Part shown: positions 8,648 to 16,966 of the stretch, piece by piece
How positions within the stretch are numbered: the stretch's first letter is position 1
How the letters are laid out: every line of letters starts with the position of its first letter
NCBI GenBank assembly: GCA_963708775.1
Contig: CAVPTI010000010.1
Location: forward strand, 248,001 to 312,000
Reading direction: 5' to 3'
DNA: 64,000 nucleotides
Source of the DNA: JAGVSR01 sp963708775
Lineage (GTDB): Bacteria; Pseudomonadota; Alphaproteobacteria; Rhizobiales; Hyphomicrobiaceae
Notes under the pieces: model-generated
Databases searched by the model: none
Seen by the model: the letters and a program-made list of their open reading frames with translations, nothing else
What the model was told of the DNA's origin: nothing
Translations under genes and position numbers: made by a program

Positions 8648-9178
8648 TCAGTGGACGTGGTTCGGATGTGATGGCGGACTTGCGCCGCGCACGGGAACAG
8701 CAATCGACGTTCCCGCCATGATCGAATTGATCGCCTTCAAGCTCTCCAGGACAGAAGACAGCCGAGAGCTGATGCGATCTACAAAATGCTCCGCCACCGT
8801 CGCGTCTTCCGCCATCTGGGCTTGAAGCTCTTCGCGCGAAATGCGTAAGGCGCGCACGGTTGTTCGCGCAACGATCGTCGACGAATGCCGGGTTTCGACG
8901 AGCATCGCCATCTCACCGAGCAGCGAACCAGTCGGAACACTCTCTGCAGTCTCAGAAAGACCGGGCCCGGCAATCCGCACGGCCTCACCGGACACAATGA
9001 CGATTGCCGCATCGCCCTCTTCATCTTCGCGCATGATGAAGTCACCCGGCTTATACACGACGCGGTAAGCCCGGCGGGCGATTTCCGTAATCTGCAACGG
9101 GCGCAAACCCTGGAAGATTTCCAGCTTCAACATCGGTTGCACGAACGAATCGATAGCCATCTCTGCGGTCCCGAACAC
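8648..9178 (-). CDS. cyclic nucleotide-binding (Crp-type) domain protein without DNA-binding domain
   Basis: The 176-residue protein consists of one cNMP-binding beta-roll. The landmarks are FQGLRPLQITEIARRA, YKPGDFIMREDEEGDAAIVIVSGE and GSLLGEMAMLVETRHSSTIVA, the last including the phosphate-cassette region. No helix-turn-helix follows; the C-terminus is helical and ends around residue 176. It therefore probably senses a nucleotide or acts by protein contact rather than as a Crp-like transcription factor. It lies downstream of cenR on the same strand, with a 143-base gap. An alternative start is ATG 9160 (MAIDSF). The ligand is unknown. Confidence 0.8.
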   Translation of the reverse strand: MFGTAEMAIDSFVQPMLKLEIFQGLRPLQITEIARRAYRVVYKPGDFIMREDEEGDAAIVIVSGEAVRIAGPGLSETAESVPTGSLLGEMAMLVETRHSSTIVARTTVRALRISREELQAQMAEDATVAEHFVDRISSRLSSVLESLKAINSIMAGTSIAVPVRGASPPSHPNHVH

Positions 9179-9321
9179 TCGGCTGGCCGTCGATGACGGT
9201 CATGCCAGACTTGAACGGAGCAACGGTCGGCTGATTTGAGAGATGGGGTCCAGGCCCCTGTGGATGGCCCTGGGGATAGTCAGTTGATGAACATAACCGC
9301 GCAAGAGCCCCGCGTTAAAGG

Positions 9322-10005
9322 CTAAGGCGCGAGCCGGTATCCGCCACTCTCGGTGATCAGAATCTCTGAATTTGATGGGTCTTTTTCGATCTTCTGGCGG
9401 AGCCGATAAATGTGCGTCTCAAGCGTATGCGTTGTCACGCCGGCATTGTAACCCCAAACCTCAAGAAGAAGCGTGTCGCGCGGCACGACCTTGTCTCCGG
9501 CACGATAAAGGAACTTCAGAATCGACGTTTCTTTCTCCGTGAGGCGCACCTTGCTGCCTTTCTCGTCGAGCAGAATTTTTGCGGCCGGCTTGAACGTATA
9601 GGGTCCGATAGTGAAAACGGCGTCTTCGCTCTGTTCGTGCTGTCGCAATTGCGCCCGGATACGCGCCAGCAGCACCGCGAACTTGAATGGCTTGGTGATG
9701 TAATCGTTGGCTCCCGAATCGAGGCCAAGGATCTGGTCCGCATCCGAGTCATTGGCAGTCAGCATGATGATCGGTGACTTGAAGCCGCCCTTGCGCAATT
9801 GCTTGACTGCTTCCCGCCCGTCCATATCGGGCAGATTGACGTCAAAGACGAGCAGGTCAGGCTGGTCAGCGCGGGCGCGCTCCAGCCCTTTCGTCGCCGT
9901 GTTGGCGTCGAAGACATCGAACTCATCGTACAGCGACAGTTGATCCTTAAGCGAGCCGCGCAGATCCTCGTCGTCGTCGACGAGCAGGATACGGCGTGCG
10001 GTCAT
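9322..10005 (-). CDS. cenR: CenR/OtpR-type response regulator (OmpR family)
   Basis: This 227-residue regulator has a receiver with acidic pocket DDDED and phosphoacceptor Asp55 (VFDVNLPDMDG), then an OmpR/PhoB winged helix (TEKETSILKFLYRAG, and TTHTLETHIYRLRQKIEKDP). The sequence closely follows the CenR/OtpR group of alphaproteobacteria, in which the CenK-CenR system controls cell-envelope integrity and is essential in Caulobacter. No kinase is adjacent. An L,D-transpeptidase, which modifies peptidoglycan, is transcribed divergently just upstream and is a plausible target. Identity as CenR is based on recalled family sequence. Confidence 0.88.
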   Translation of the reverse strand: MTARRILLVDDDEDLRGSLKDQLSLYDEFDVFDANTATKGLERARADQPDLLVFDVNLPDMDGREAVKQLRKGGFKSPIIMLTANDSDADQILGLDSGANDYITKPFKFAVLLARIRAQLRQHEQSEDAVFTIGPYTFKPAAKILLDEKGSKVRLTEKETSILKFLYRAGDKVVPRDTLLLEVWGYNAGVTTHTLETHIYRLRQKIEKDPSNSEILITESGGYRLAP

Positions 10006-10145
10006 TCTGGGGTCCTCTCCGTGTCGAAGTGCGTGTCCATCAGACCGCCGAGCTCAATCCCGCCATCCGACGCCGTATCGGAATTGGCGGTAATTTCACT
10101 TGGCCCTGGTGGGGCGAGCAATGGCAAGTTATTGCGACCAGGAAA

Positions 10146-10679
10146 ATGATGAGAAATCAGCCGCGAGGTCAACTGTTTGTGAGGGCGCTGTCCAGGGCGG
10201 CGACCCGCGGCGTGCTCCTGGCTGGGGGCCACCCCCTGCCGTGTGCCTTGGGAAGAAGCGGACGACGCGTCATCAAGCGCGAAGGTGATGGCGCAACTCC
10301 GACCGGCACCTACGGCCTTGAAAGCGTGTTCTACCGGCCCGACCGAGGCTTGCGTCCGCCGACGGGTCTGCCGTTGCAGGTCCTCACGCCGACGGACGGC
10401 TGGTGCGATGAGCCCACGGATCGCAACTACAATCGACGCGTTCGCCACCCCTATGCAGCCTCCGCCGAAAAGATGTGGCGGCAAGACGGTCTCTACGACC
10501 TCGTTGTCGTGCTCGACTGCAATCGCAAGCCGCGCGTTCGCGGACGCGGCAGCGCCATATTCATCCACATCGCTCGACCGGGCTTCACGCCGACGGAAGG
10601 CTGCATCGCACTCCGCCGCCCCGACCTACTGCGCCTGCTCGCCCATCTGCGCCGCGGCGCGCGCGTCCACATCCCCTGA
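10146..10679 (+). CDS. L,D-transpeptidase (YkuD domain) family protein
   Basis: This 177-residue protein carries the YkuD active-site pattern HIARPGFTPTEGCIALRR near its C-terminus, with catalytic Cys and His. Such enzymes form 3-3 peptidoglycan crosslinks or attach lipoproteins to the wall. There is no convincing signal peptide at the chosen start, so export is unproven, as for several short YkuD proteins. ATG 10146 (an ATGATG pair) is preceded by AGGAA. The frame runs back to 9996, but that would overlap the divergent cenR start. Divergent pairing with cenR suggests control by that regulator. Confidence 0.85.
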   Translation: MMRNQPRGQLFVRALSRAATRGVLLAGGHPLPCALGRSGRRVIKREGDGATPTGTYGLESVFYRPDRGLRPPTGLPLQVLTPTDGWCDEPTDRNYNRRVRHPYAASAEKMWRQDGLYDLVVVLDCNRKPRVRGRGSAIFIHIARPGFTPTEGCIALRRPDLLRLLAHLRRGARVHIP

Positions 10680-10777
10680 ACGATCTCCCAAACAAAAAAG
10701 GACCCGGATCGCTTGCGCGGTCCAGGTCCAGGGAGGAGCACGTCTAGGGGAAGTCCGTGCTCGGGAGAAGCGTGAGT

Positions 10778-10809
10778 GGCGCCCGCGAGGATGAGGGCCT
10801 GCGGGCGCC
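10778..10809 (-). terminator. hairpin downstream of amtB
   Basis: GGCGCCCGC (10778-10786) and GCGGGCGCC (10801-10809) form a 9-bp GC-rich stem eight bases past the amtB stop. There is no clear T-run, so termination may be Rho-assisted. Confidence 0.55.
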
Positions 10810-10816
10810 GCCAAAC

Positions 10817-12298
10817 TCAGTAGTTGTAGGCGCGTTCGCCGTGATCGGAGATGTCGAGGCCCTCGCGCTCCTTGTCTTCGGAGAGGCGCAGACCAACGAC
10901 CATCTTGACCAGCAGCAGGATCACGAGTGTCCCGAGACCGGAGAACAGGATCGTAAAGCCGACCGCCTTCGCCTGCGCCGTGAGCTGGAACATCATGTCG
11001 TAGGGAGCCGTCGTCAGTTCGCCCGGCTTCGAGATGTAGTCGGGGATGCCCGAGCCACCGAAGTCGGGGTTGACGAGAAGGCCTGTCGCGAGAGCGCCGA
11101 GGATGCCGCCGACGCCGTGGATGCCGAACACGTCGAGGCTGTCATCGTAGCCGAACGCATGCTTGATCGCCGTGCAGAAGATAAAGCAGACGATACCGGC
11201 CACAAGGCCAAGGATGATCGAGCCGAACACACCTGCGAAACCGCAAGCCGGCGTGATGGCAACGAGACCCGCGATCACGCCCGACACGAGGCCGAGGAGC
11301 GAAGGCTTACCCTTGGCGAGCCATTCCACGATCAGCCACGATAGACCCGCAGCAGCGGTCGCGACGAACGTGTTGATGGTGACCACGCCGATCCAAGTGC
11401 TGGCTTCGAGGTTCGAACCGACGTTGAAGCCGAACCAGCCGACCCACAGGAGGGCTGCACCGATCATGCACATAACCAGCGAGTGCGGAGGCATGGCTTC
11501 CTTGCCATAACCGACGCGCTTGCCGAGTACGAGGCATGCCACGAGGCCTGCGATACCGGCGTTGATGTGAACGACCGTACCGCCTGCGAAGTCGAGAGCG
11601 CCCCACTTGAAGATAAGACCTGCGTCGGCGAGAACGCCATCGAGCGCAGCCTGAGCTGCAATCTTGGCATCGCCTTCGGCAGCTTCAGCCACGGCCTTGG
11701 CAGCGTTGCCGAACACGTCCGGACCGCCCCAGTACCAAACCATGTGCGCCATCGGGAAGTAAATGAACGTCACCCAAAGCGTCATGAACAGCAGCACGGC
11801 CGAGAACTTGATGCGCTCGGCGACAGCGCCGAGGATAAGTGCGGGCGTAATCGCTGCGAAGGTCATCTGGAAGCAGATGTAGAGATATTCGGGGATGTAG
11901 ACACCGTTGGAGAAGGTGGCCGCAACCGACGAGTAATCGACGCCCGACAGGAAGGCCTTCGAGAAGCCGCCGACATAGTCGTTGAGCGCGCCGCCGTTGG
12001 TGAAGGCCATCGAGTAGCCGTAGGTCACCCACAACAGCATGATGAGCGACATTGTCGCGAACACCTGCATGCACATCGAGAGCATGTTCTTCGTGCGCAC
12101 GAGACCGCCGTAGAAGAGGGCGAGGCCGGGCACCGTCATCAGGAGAACGAGGATGGTGGCGGTGTACATAAAGCCGATGTCGGCTTTGTTCGGCGTCGGC
12201 GGAGCCGCGTCTTGAGCCAGGGCGGGAACCGCCAGCATGGCAAGCGCTGCCGCGGCGCCCACAAGGCGACCGGTGCAGCGTGGTAGGGCAAACGTCAT
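10817..12298 (-). CDS. amtB: ammonium transporter
   Basis: This 493-residue Amt/Mep/Rh transporter carries ammonium across the inner membrane. A cleavable signal sequence (to about ALAQD, residue 30) precedes about 11 hydrophobic helices. Recognisable segments are the start of the fold (VLLMTVPGLALFYGGLVR), DFAGGTVVHINAGIAGLVACLVLG carrying the first pore His, and FGIHGVGGILGALATGLL carrying the second. It is downstream of glnK with a 45-base gap in the classical glnK-amtB order, in which GlnK plugs the channel when nitrogen is plentiful. The operon probably responds to nitrogen limitation. Confidence 0.96.
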   Translation of the reverse strand: MTFALPRCTGRLVGAAAALAMLAVPALAQDAAPPTPNKADIGFMYTATILVLLMTVPGLALFYGGLVRTKNMLSMCMQVFATMSLIMLLWVTYGYSMAFTNGGALNDYVGGFSKAFLSGVDYSSVAATFSNGVYIPEYLYICFQMTFAAITPALILGAVAERIKFSAVLLFMTLWVTFIYFPMAHMVWYWGGPDVFGNAAKAVAEAAEGDAKIAAQAALDGVLADAGLIFKWGALDFAGGTVVHINAGIAGLVACLVLGKRVGYGKEAMPPHSLVMCMIGAALLWVGWFGFNVGSNLEASTWIGVVTINTFVATAAAGLSWLIVEWLAKGKPSLLGLVSGVIAGLVAITPACGFAGVFGSIILGLVAGIVCFIFCTAIKHAFGYDDSLDVFGIHGVGGILGALATGLLVNPDFGGSGIPDYISKPGELTTAPYDMMFQLTAQAKAVGFTILFSGLGTLVILLLVKMVVGLRLSEDKEREGLDISDHGERAYNY

Positions 12299-12343
12299 GT
12301 GGTAACTCCCCAGTTTATGGATGGTGTGGTCTGGTTTCGCAGA

Positions 12344-12682
12344 TCAGAGCGCTTCGTCGTCTGCTTCGCCGGTGCGGATGCGGACGGTGTTCTCGATCGG
12401 AGAGACGAAGATCTTGCCGTCGCCGATCTGGCCGGTCTTGGCGGCCTTGGTGATGGCCTCGATAGCCTTGGGAGCCAGTGCGGAGGGCACGACCGTTTCG
12501 ATCTTCACCTTCGGCAGGAAACTGACGGCGTATTCGGCGCCGCGATAGATTTCCGTATGGCCCTTCTGACGGCCGTAACCCTTCACCTCGGTCACGGTCA
12601 TGCCTTGCAGGCCAAGCTCGGTCAGTGCGGCGCGGACCTCCTCCAGCTTGAACGGTTTGATGATGGCAGTGATGAGTTTCAT
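12344..12682 (-). CDS. glnK: P-II nitrogen regulatory protein
   Basis: The 112-residue protein is a full-length PII signal protein. It carries Tyr51 in the T-loop (YRGAEYAV), the uridylylation site, and the C-terminal signature GKIFVSPIENTVRIRTGE. PII trimers sense 2-oxoglutarate, ATP and ADP. The open frame extends to 12736, but ATG 12682 gives the exact family length and has AAAGGGGGTG upstream. Because it directly precedes amtB, it is called GlnK rather than GlnB. A sigma-54-like element lies about 105 bases upstream. Confidence 0.95.
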   Translation of the reverse strand: MKLITAIIKPFKLEEVRAALTELGLQGMTVTEVKGYGRQKGHTEIYRGAEYAVSFLPKVKIETVVPSALAPKAIEAITKAAKTGQIGDGKIFVSPIENTVRIRTGEADDEAL

Positions 12683-12784
12683 CTGAGCACCCCCTTTAGG
12701 TCTTGATGGCCCGCCGACGTCTGTAGATTTGGGCATGGCCTTGTATGCGTCCGGGCCGAAAAGCCCTGAAGCCGCCTACAAAGG

Positions 12785-12801
12785 AGTCAAGTCCTGTGCC
12801 A
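12785..12801 (-). promoter_or_regulatory. possible sigma-54 promoter of glnK-amtB
   Basis: On the minus strand the sequence reads TGGCAC-AGGAC-TTGAC, close to the -24/-12 consensus TGGCAC-N5-TTGC but with GA instead of GC at -12. It lies about 105 bases before the glnK start. NtrC-activated sigma-54 promoters are usual for glnK-amtB. The mismatch leaves it uncertain. Confidence 0.45.
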
Positions 12802-12885
12802 GATCCGTCGGAAGATCGTAAGTATATGAAAGAGAATGGCTTATTGTACGGCAGGGGTGGATAGAGGATGACCGGGCCTAGCTTT

Positions 12886-12911
12886 TATGCCTAAATTATA
12901 GGCATCAAAAG
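12886..12911 (-). terminator. AT-rich hairpin after tesB
   Basis: ATGCCTA (12887-12893) and TAGGCAT (12899-12905) form a 7-bp stem with a 5-base loop, flanked by CTTTT and CAAAAG. On the minus strand it is followed by AAAAG rather than a T-run. It lies 18 bases beyond the tesB stop and could separate tesB from glnK. Confidence 0.45.
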
Positions 12912-12922
12912 TCATAAGCGTG

Positions 12923-13819
12923 CTATTTAACCACAAACGATGTGGTTCGGCGCCGGATCAAGCCCTCTTGGGCCACGGACGCGATGAGCTGGCCGTGCCG
13001 ATCGAAGAAAGAGCCCCGGCAGAAGCCTCGCGCCGCGTGGGTGCTGGGACTGTCCTGCGCGTAAAGGAGCCAATCGTCGGCGCGGAACGGCCGATGCAGC
13101 CACAGCGCGTGATCGAGACTGGCGAGCTGGATTTCAGGATCGAAAAGGACCTTGCCATGCGCAATGAGCGCCGTATCGAGCAATGTAAAGTCCGAGGCGT
13201 AAGCGAGCACGCACTGGTGCAGCGCCAGATCGTCCGGCAAAACCCCGGCCGCTCGGATCCAGATCGCCTGTTGCGGCTCGGCCGGCTCGTTACTGAGATA
13301 CCGCCGCACGTCGACCGGTTTCATCTCGATGGGCCGCTCTCGGCTCCAGTAGCTCCGCATATTGTCTGGAAGCTTGTCCACGAACCGCGCGATCAGCTCT
13401 TGCGCATTCGGCAGCGCCTCGGGCGGTGGCACATCAGGCATCTGGATGGCGTGCTCGAAACCCTCCTCGGGACGGTGAAACGACACGCTCATGGTAAAGA
13501 TGACCCGGCCATGCTGGATCGCCTTGACGCGCCGCGTGGAAAAGCTGCTCCCGTCCCTGGTCCGCTCGACTTCATAAATCAACGGATGCTTGGGATCGCC
13601 CGCCAGAAGAAAATAACCATGAAGAGAATGGGCGACCCGCCCCGCCTCCACGGTTCTAGACGCCGCCACCAGCGCCTGACCGAGCACCTGACCTCCAAAC
13701 ACACGCTGCCAACCATCCGTCGGACTGCGCCCACGGAAGAGGTTCTGCTCGAGGGTCTCCAGGTCGAGGATCGAGAGCAGCGATTGAAGAGCAGGTGACG
13801 TTGGATCGGTATCGGGCAT
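12923..13819 (-). CDS. tesB: acyl-CoA thioesterase II
   Basis: This 298-residue protein is a TesB-type double hotdog thioesterase that releases CoA from medium- and long-chain acyl-CoA. Landmarks are NLFRGRSPTDGWQRVFGGQVLGQALVAA near the N-terminus, SLHGYFLLAGDPKHPLIYEVERTRDG in the first hotdog, and LASLDHALWLHRPFRADDWLLY with the conserved Asp in the second. ATG 13819 (MPDTDP) gives near-normal family length; the frame is open to 13894. The gene is divergent from the Ubi-type hydroxylase, and their 5' ends are within 90 bases, so they probably share a promoter region. Confidence 0.93.
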   Translation of the reverse strand: MPDTDPTSPALQSLLSILDLETLEQNLFRGRSPTDGWQRVFGGQVLGQALVAASRTVEAGRVAHSLHGYFLLAGDPKHPLIYEVERTRDGSSFSTRRVKAIQHGRVIFTMSVSFHRPEEGFEHAIQMPDVPPPEALPNAQELIARFVDKLPDNMRSYWSRERPIEMKPVDVRRYLSNEPAEPQQAIWIRAAGVLPDDLALHQCVLAYASDFTLLDTALIAHGKVLFDPEIQLASLDHALWLHRPFRADDWLLYAQDSPSTHAARGFCRGSFFDRHGQLIASVAQEGLIRRRTTSFVVK

Positions 13820-13904
13820 GACGCTGGGACTGGCCGGTGCTAATGAGGATTTGATAATCCCATTGGCAAACGGGGTCGGCGACGTGTCAAGCAACGCAGG
13901 CGGG

Positions 13905-15140
13905 ATGTCCTCACCTGTCTCATCTTATGATGTGGTCATCTCGGGCGCGAGCGCTGCGGGCCTGTCACTGGCCCTGGCCCTGGCCAAAGCCAGCGAAGGC
14001 GAACTTCGCATCGCCCTCGTCGATCGCACTTGGCCGCCGTCCGCCGTCCGCGGCGACGTCCGCGCTTACGCGTTCTCGGCCGCATCCCGCCACATGATGG
14101 ACGTCTTGGGTGCTTGGAAAAGCGCTGCCCCGCATGCCCAGCCCGTGCGCCGCATCGAGATAACCGACAGCCGCCTGGATGATGGTATCCGGCCGGTCGT
14201 CTTGACCTACGACAACGAGGTCGATGGCGAACCGGCGACCCACATCGTTCCCAGTTCCGAGATCGTCTCCGCACTGGCCGGTCGGGTCGCCGACTTCCTG
14301 GCCATCGAACGCCTCACGCCCGGCGAGGTCACATCTTTCGCGAGCGAAACGTCCGGCCTGATACTGACGCTCGCCGATGGCCGCCAAGTGCGCACCCGCC
14401 TTCTCGTTTCCGCTGAAGGCCGTCAATCGTCGCTGCGCGAAAAAGCCGGGATCAAAATCATAGGCTGGCCCTACGACCAGACCGGGATCGTCACGTGGGT
14501 GGCCCATGAGCGCCCGCACGAAGCGACAGCAGTTCAGCATTTCCTACCCGCAGGACCCTTTGCGATTCTCCCGCTGACCGGCAACCGCTCCTGCATCACG
14601 TGGAGCGAAGACGCCGGAGAGGCGCGCCGGATCCTGGCCCTCGACGACACCGCCTTCATGGCTGAGGTCGAAAAGCGTTTCGGCGGCCGCCTCGGCGAGA
14701 TCACGATGGTGGCCGGTCGCCAATCCTGGCCGCTATCCATGCATCTGGCGCGATCCTACGTCGCCGATCGGTTCGCGCTGATTGGCGACGCGGCGCATGG
14801 AGTTCATCCGATCGCCGGCCAGGGGCTCAACCTCGCCCTGCGCGATGCCGCTGCACTGGCGGAAGTGCTGATCGACGCGGCCCGCCTGGGCCTCGACATC
14901 GGCAATGCCGAGATACTCTCGCGCTATGAACGCTGGCGCAGGTTCGATAGTGCGGTCTCCACCGCAACATTTGATGGACTTAATCGGCTTTTCTCATCCG
15001 ACAATGCTGTTGTTCGGGCCGTTCGCGACGCCGGTCTCGGGTTGGTTGATCGTATGCCGGCCGTCAAACAGCTTCTCGTGACCGAGGCAGCCGGTCTTTC
15101 AGGCGATTTGCCCCGCCTCCTGCGCGGCGAGGCGATCTGA
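13905..15140 (+). CDS. UbiH/UbiF/Coq6-family FAD-dependent hydroxylase
   Basis: This flavin monooxygenase of about 411 residues has an N-terminal FAD-binding Rossmann motif (DVVISGASAAGLSLALALAKA) and the FAD-pyrimidine motif GDAAHGVHPIAGQGLNLALRD. It belongs to the family that hydroxylates the ubiquinone ring. Which ring position is modified cannot be read from motifs; alphaproteobacteria often use a broad UbiL or UbiM type. The chosen ATG 13905 (MSSPVSSYDV) begins just ahead of the Rossmann strand; an upstream ATG at 13818 would overlap tesB's start by two bases. Confidence 0.88.
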   Translation: MSSPVSSYDVVISGASAAGLSLALALAKASEGELRIALVDRTWPPSAVRGDVRAYAFSAASRHMMDVLGAWKSAAPHAQPVRRIEITDSRLDDGIRPVVLTYDNEVDGEPATHIVPSSEIVSALAGRVADFLAIERLTPGEVTSFASETSGLILTLADGRQVRTRLLVSAEGRQSSLREKAGIKIIGWPYDQTGIVTWVAHERPHEATAVQHFLPAGPFAILPLTGNRSCITWSEDAGEARRILALDDTAFMAEVEKRFGGRLGEITMVAGRQSWPLSMHLARSYVADRFALIGDAAHGVHPIAGQGLNLALRDAAALAEVLIDAARLGLDIGNAEILSRYERWRRFDSAVSTATFDGLNRLFSSDNAVVRAVRDAGLGLVDRMPAVKQLLVTEAAGLSGDLPRLLRGEAI

Positions 15141-15150
15141 TGCCTCGCGG

Positions 15151-15735
15151 TCAATCAGCCTTTGCAGCCTTAGACGCACCGGGCGTGTAGGCCACGCCCT
15201 CCTGCCGCTCGATCAGGCGTGCGGCATTGGCGCTAAACGGATGCACCTCGTTGGTCGCACCCACAGGTCCCACAAGCGGCCGCTTCTCGTTGTGCCAGCG
15301 AAAGATGCCGCCCTGCAGGCTGTAAACGCCGTCCGCGCCGGCTTCCTTTGCCACCCGATCAATGCGGCTCGCCAACGTGGAGCTGCGCCCGCCGACCGCA
15401 CAGTACACCACAACCTTGCGCCCCTTCAGATCCGCGCCGAAGGCGTCCTTGAACTGCGTTGCCGACATGCTCGGATCGACCCGCTGCGCACCCTCAATGC
15501 GGCTGACGGCGAATTCCGCATCGCTACGCGCATCGAGAAGGACCACAGGCTGTCCGCTCTTTTCGATGGCCTCCAGGTCCGCCGTTGGCATGACAGCAAC
15601 ATTGGGGAACGCCTTTTTGACGTCCGCTTCTACGGCGGCAAGCGGCGAGGCTTGCTCGGCGCCAGCCTGGTGCGGAAACAGGACTGCCAGACCAACGACG
15701 AAAACACGCGCCCAAACGGCTCCGTTTCTATTCAT
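15151..15735 (-). CDS. rhodanese-domain periplasmic protein
   Basis: The 194-residue protein has a signal peptide (cleavage near AGAEQ, residue 28) and a single rhodanese domain. The active-site loop is YCAVGGRSS with the catalytic Cys that carries persulfide, and the CH2A-like motif VVLLDARSDAEFAVSRIEGA comes earlier. It probably handles sulfane sulfur in the periplasm; the substrate is unknown. It lies four bases downstream of rimM on the same strand, in the place where trmD normally follows. It converges with the Ubi-type hydroxylase ten bases away. Confidence 0.85.
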   Translation of the reverse strand: MNRNGAVWARVFVVGLAVLFPHQAGAEQASPLAAVEADVKKAFPNVAVMPTADLEAIEKSGQPVVLLDARSDAEFAVSRIEGAQRVDPSMSATQFKDAFGADLKGRKVVVYCAVGGRSSTLASRIDRVAKEAGADGVYSLQGGIFRWHNEKRPLVGPVGATNEVHPFSANAARLIERQEGVAYTPGASKAAKAD

Positions 15736-15738
15736 TCT

Positions 15739-16293
15739 TCACCCATCGGGTTCGAGATCACCGGCCTCGGGTTCACCGTCTGCTTCAGCAAAGTCCGGTG
15801 CGATGATTGTCACTACTCCTGCCGTGAGATCGACCTGCGGTACCGCCTGTTTCGTGAACGGCACGAGCAGCGTGTCTCGTTCGCCTGGTCGCGCAACTTC
15901 TACAAGGTCGCCGGCTCCGTAATTAACGACGCCTGCGACAGTTCCAAGAACGCCCCCTGCTTCATCGATCGCCGTCAGGCCTGCGAGATCTTCGTGGTAA
16001 AATGTACCCGGCTCCAGTTCCGGCAGCCGGCCGCGCTTCACGTACAATTTGGTATTGCGCAGTTTCTCCGCCGCAGTTCTGTCGTCGATCCCTTTGAGCC
16101 TCGCGATCACTGCCTTGGATGTCACCCTAAGCCCGGCAATCGTGAAGGTGCGCGCACCGCTTTTGTCACTCAGGGGACCATAAGCGGCGATGTCTGCTGG
16201 ATCCTCGGTGAAGGTGCGGATAGATACCTCGCCGCGAATTCCGTGCGCGGCTCCAATCTCGCCAAGAAGAATAAGTCGGTCGGGATCGATCAT
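15739..16293 (-). CDS. rimM: ribosome maturation factor RimM
   Basis: RimM helps mature the 30S head and binds S19. The protein of about 184 residues has the N-terminal barrel motif LLGEIGAAHGIRGEVSIRTFTEDP and the PRC-barrel region YHEDLAGLTAIDEAGGVLGTVAGVVNYGAGDLVEV. The open frame extends eight codons upstream to 16317; ATG 16293 (MIDPDRL) fits the family better. It is the third member of the ffh-rpsP-rimM block, but two unrelated genes separate it from rpsP, and trmD and rplS are not downstream. Confidence 0.93.
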   Translation of the reverse strand: MIDPDRLILLGEIGAAHGIRGEVSIRTFTEDPADIAAYGPLSDKSGARTFTIAGLRVTSKAVIARLKGIDDRTAAEKLRNTKLYVKRGRLPELEPGTFYHEDLAGLTAIDEAGGVLGTVAGVVNYGAGDLVEVARPGERDTLLVPFTKQAVPQVDLTAGVVTIIAPDFAEADGEPEAGDLEPDG

Positions 16294-16326
16294 CGCGAGG
16301 TTTCTCGAGGATTGCAATTCATCGCA

Positions 16327-16902
16327 TCAGCCCGGTACCGGCCCCAGATAAGCGAGCGTCAACCCGAGCGGCCGACCGCCGACGTGGACGACGGTCGATG
16401 CCACGGGATCTGCACGGTCAAGGTCAGCGATGACTTCGACCATCGCGCCTGTTTCACCTGTTTCGGGCCCCGTGACCAGTTCACCCGCTGGAGGAACACG
16501 GAGCCAGACATGGAAGTGATTGGTCTGTCGCGTGCTGTCAAACTGATACGTCCCCTCGAATTTGGCGCCGCCTGGGTCGGAACCGACGATGCGGCCACTC
16601 CTGAGCAGTGCAACACCGCTTTTTGTGTCGGTTTTATCGTAGCCGCCGCTGCTCGTGGCGTACGTCAAACTATAAAGACCATCCTGGAATACCGGATGCG
16701 GCGACGACAGCCGAGCCAATTCGGCCGACCTCACGGCCGGCTCGGCGTGCTGCAACACTCTGAGGTAGGCTCTCACGGGTCCTGGCAGGGCGACTTCGCC
16801 GGTCGCCCATAAGCTGACGGTGCGCGGGCTGACGTCGAGAAGCTTGGCAAACTCCGACTGCTTCAGCCCCAGACGATCTAAGACATGCTTTAGACCTTTC
16901 AT
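16327..16902 (-). CDS. XRE-type helix-turn-helix protein with GrlR-like beta-barrel domain
   Basis: The 191-residue protein has an N-terminal helix-turn-helix at residues 1-35 (DRLGLKQSEFAKLLDVSPRTVSLWATGE). From about residue 72 the sequence QDGLYSLTYATSSGG...SGVALLRSGRIVGSDPGGAKFEGTYQF follows the strand pattern of GrlR-like small barrels, found in type III secretion repressors and as free-standing proteins. The fused layout suggests a ligand-sensing transcription factor. Its start codon lies inside an 8-bp inverted repeat at 16902-16937, so it may repress itself. The domain split is clear by eye; the GrlR relationship is an inference from pattern. Confidence 0.7.
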   Translation of the reverse strand: MKGLKHVLDRLGLKQSEFAKLLDVSPRTVSLWATGEVALPGPVRAYLRVLQHAEPAVRSAELARLSSPHPVFQDGLYSLTYATSSGGYDKTDTKSGVALLRSGRIVGSDPGGAKFEGTYQFDSTRQTNHFHVWLRVPPAGELVTGPETGETGAMVEVIADLDRADPVASTVVHVGGRPLGLTLAYLGPVPG

Positions 16903-16937
16903 GATCAGTGTTCAGCAAAAGGTGGGCCAACTGATCA
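16902..16937. promoter_or_regulatory. inverted-repeat operator candidate at the XRE gene start
   Basis: TGATCAGT (16902-16909) and ACTGATCA (16930-16937) are perfect inverted copies spaced by 20 bases, and each contains the palindrome TGATCA. One copy overlaps the ATG of the helix-turn-helix gene. This is a plausible autoregulatory site in the leader of that gene. Confidence 0.5.
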
Positions 16938-16966
16938 TTCGAAATTTCCCTAATAAATTTAGGGGA

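Noticed and set aside
11483..12286. A 267-codon plus-strand frame opposite amtB
   Set aside because: It is a shadow of the amtB codon pattern: His/Arg/Gly-rich, no family features, and fully overlapped by a certain gene.
15241..16812. A 523-codon plus-strand frame across rhodanese, rimM and the XRE gene
   Set aside because: It lies antisense to three recognised genes, with random-looking composition and no ribosome site.
16948..16964. CCCTAA/TTAGGG repeat as a telomere-like or attachment site
   Set aside because: It occurs once, is only six bases per arm, and lies at the end of a small gene, where a weak terminator is the simpler reading.
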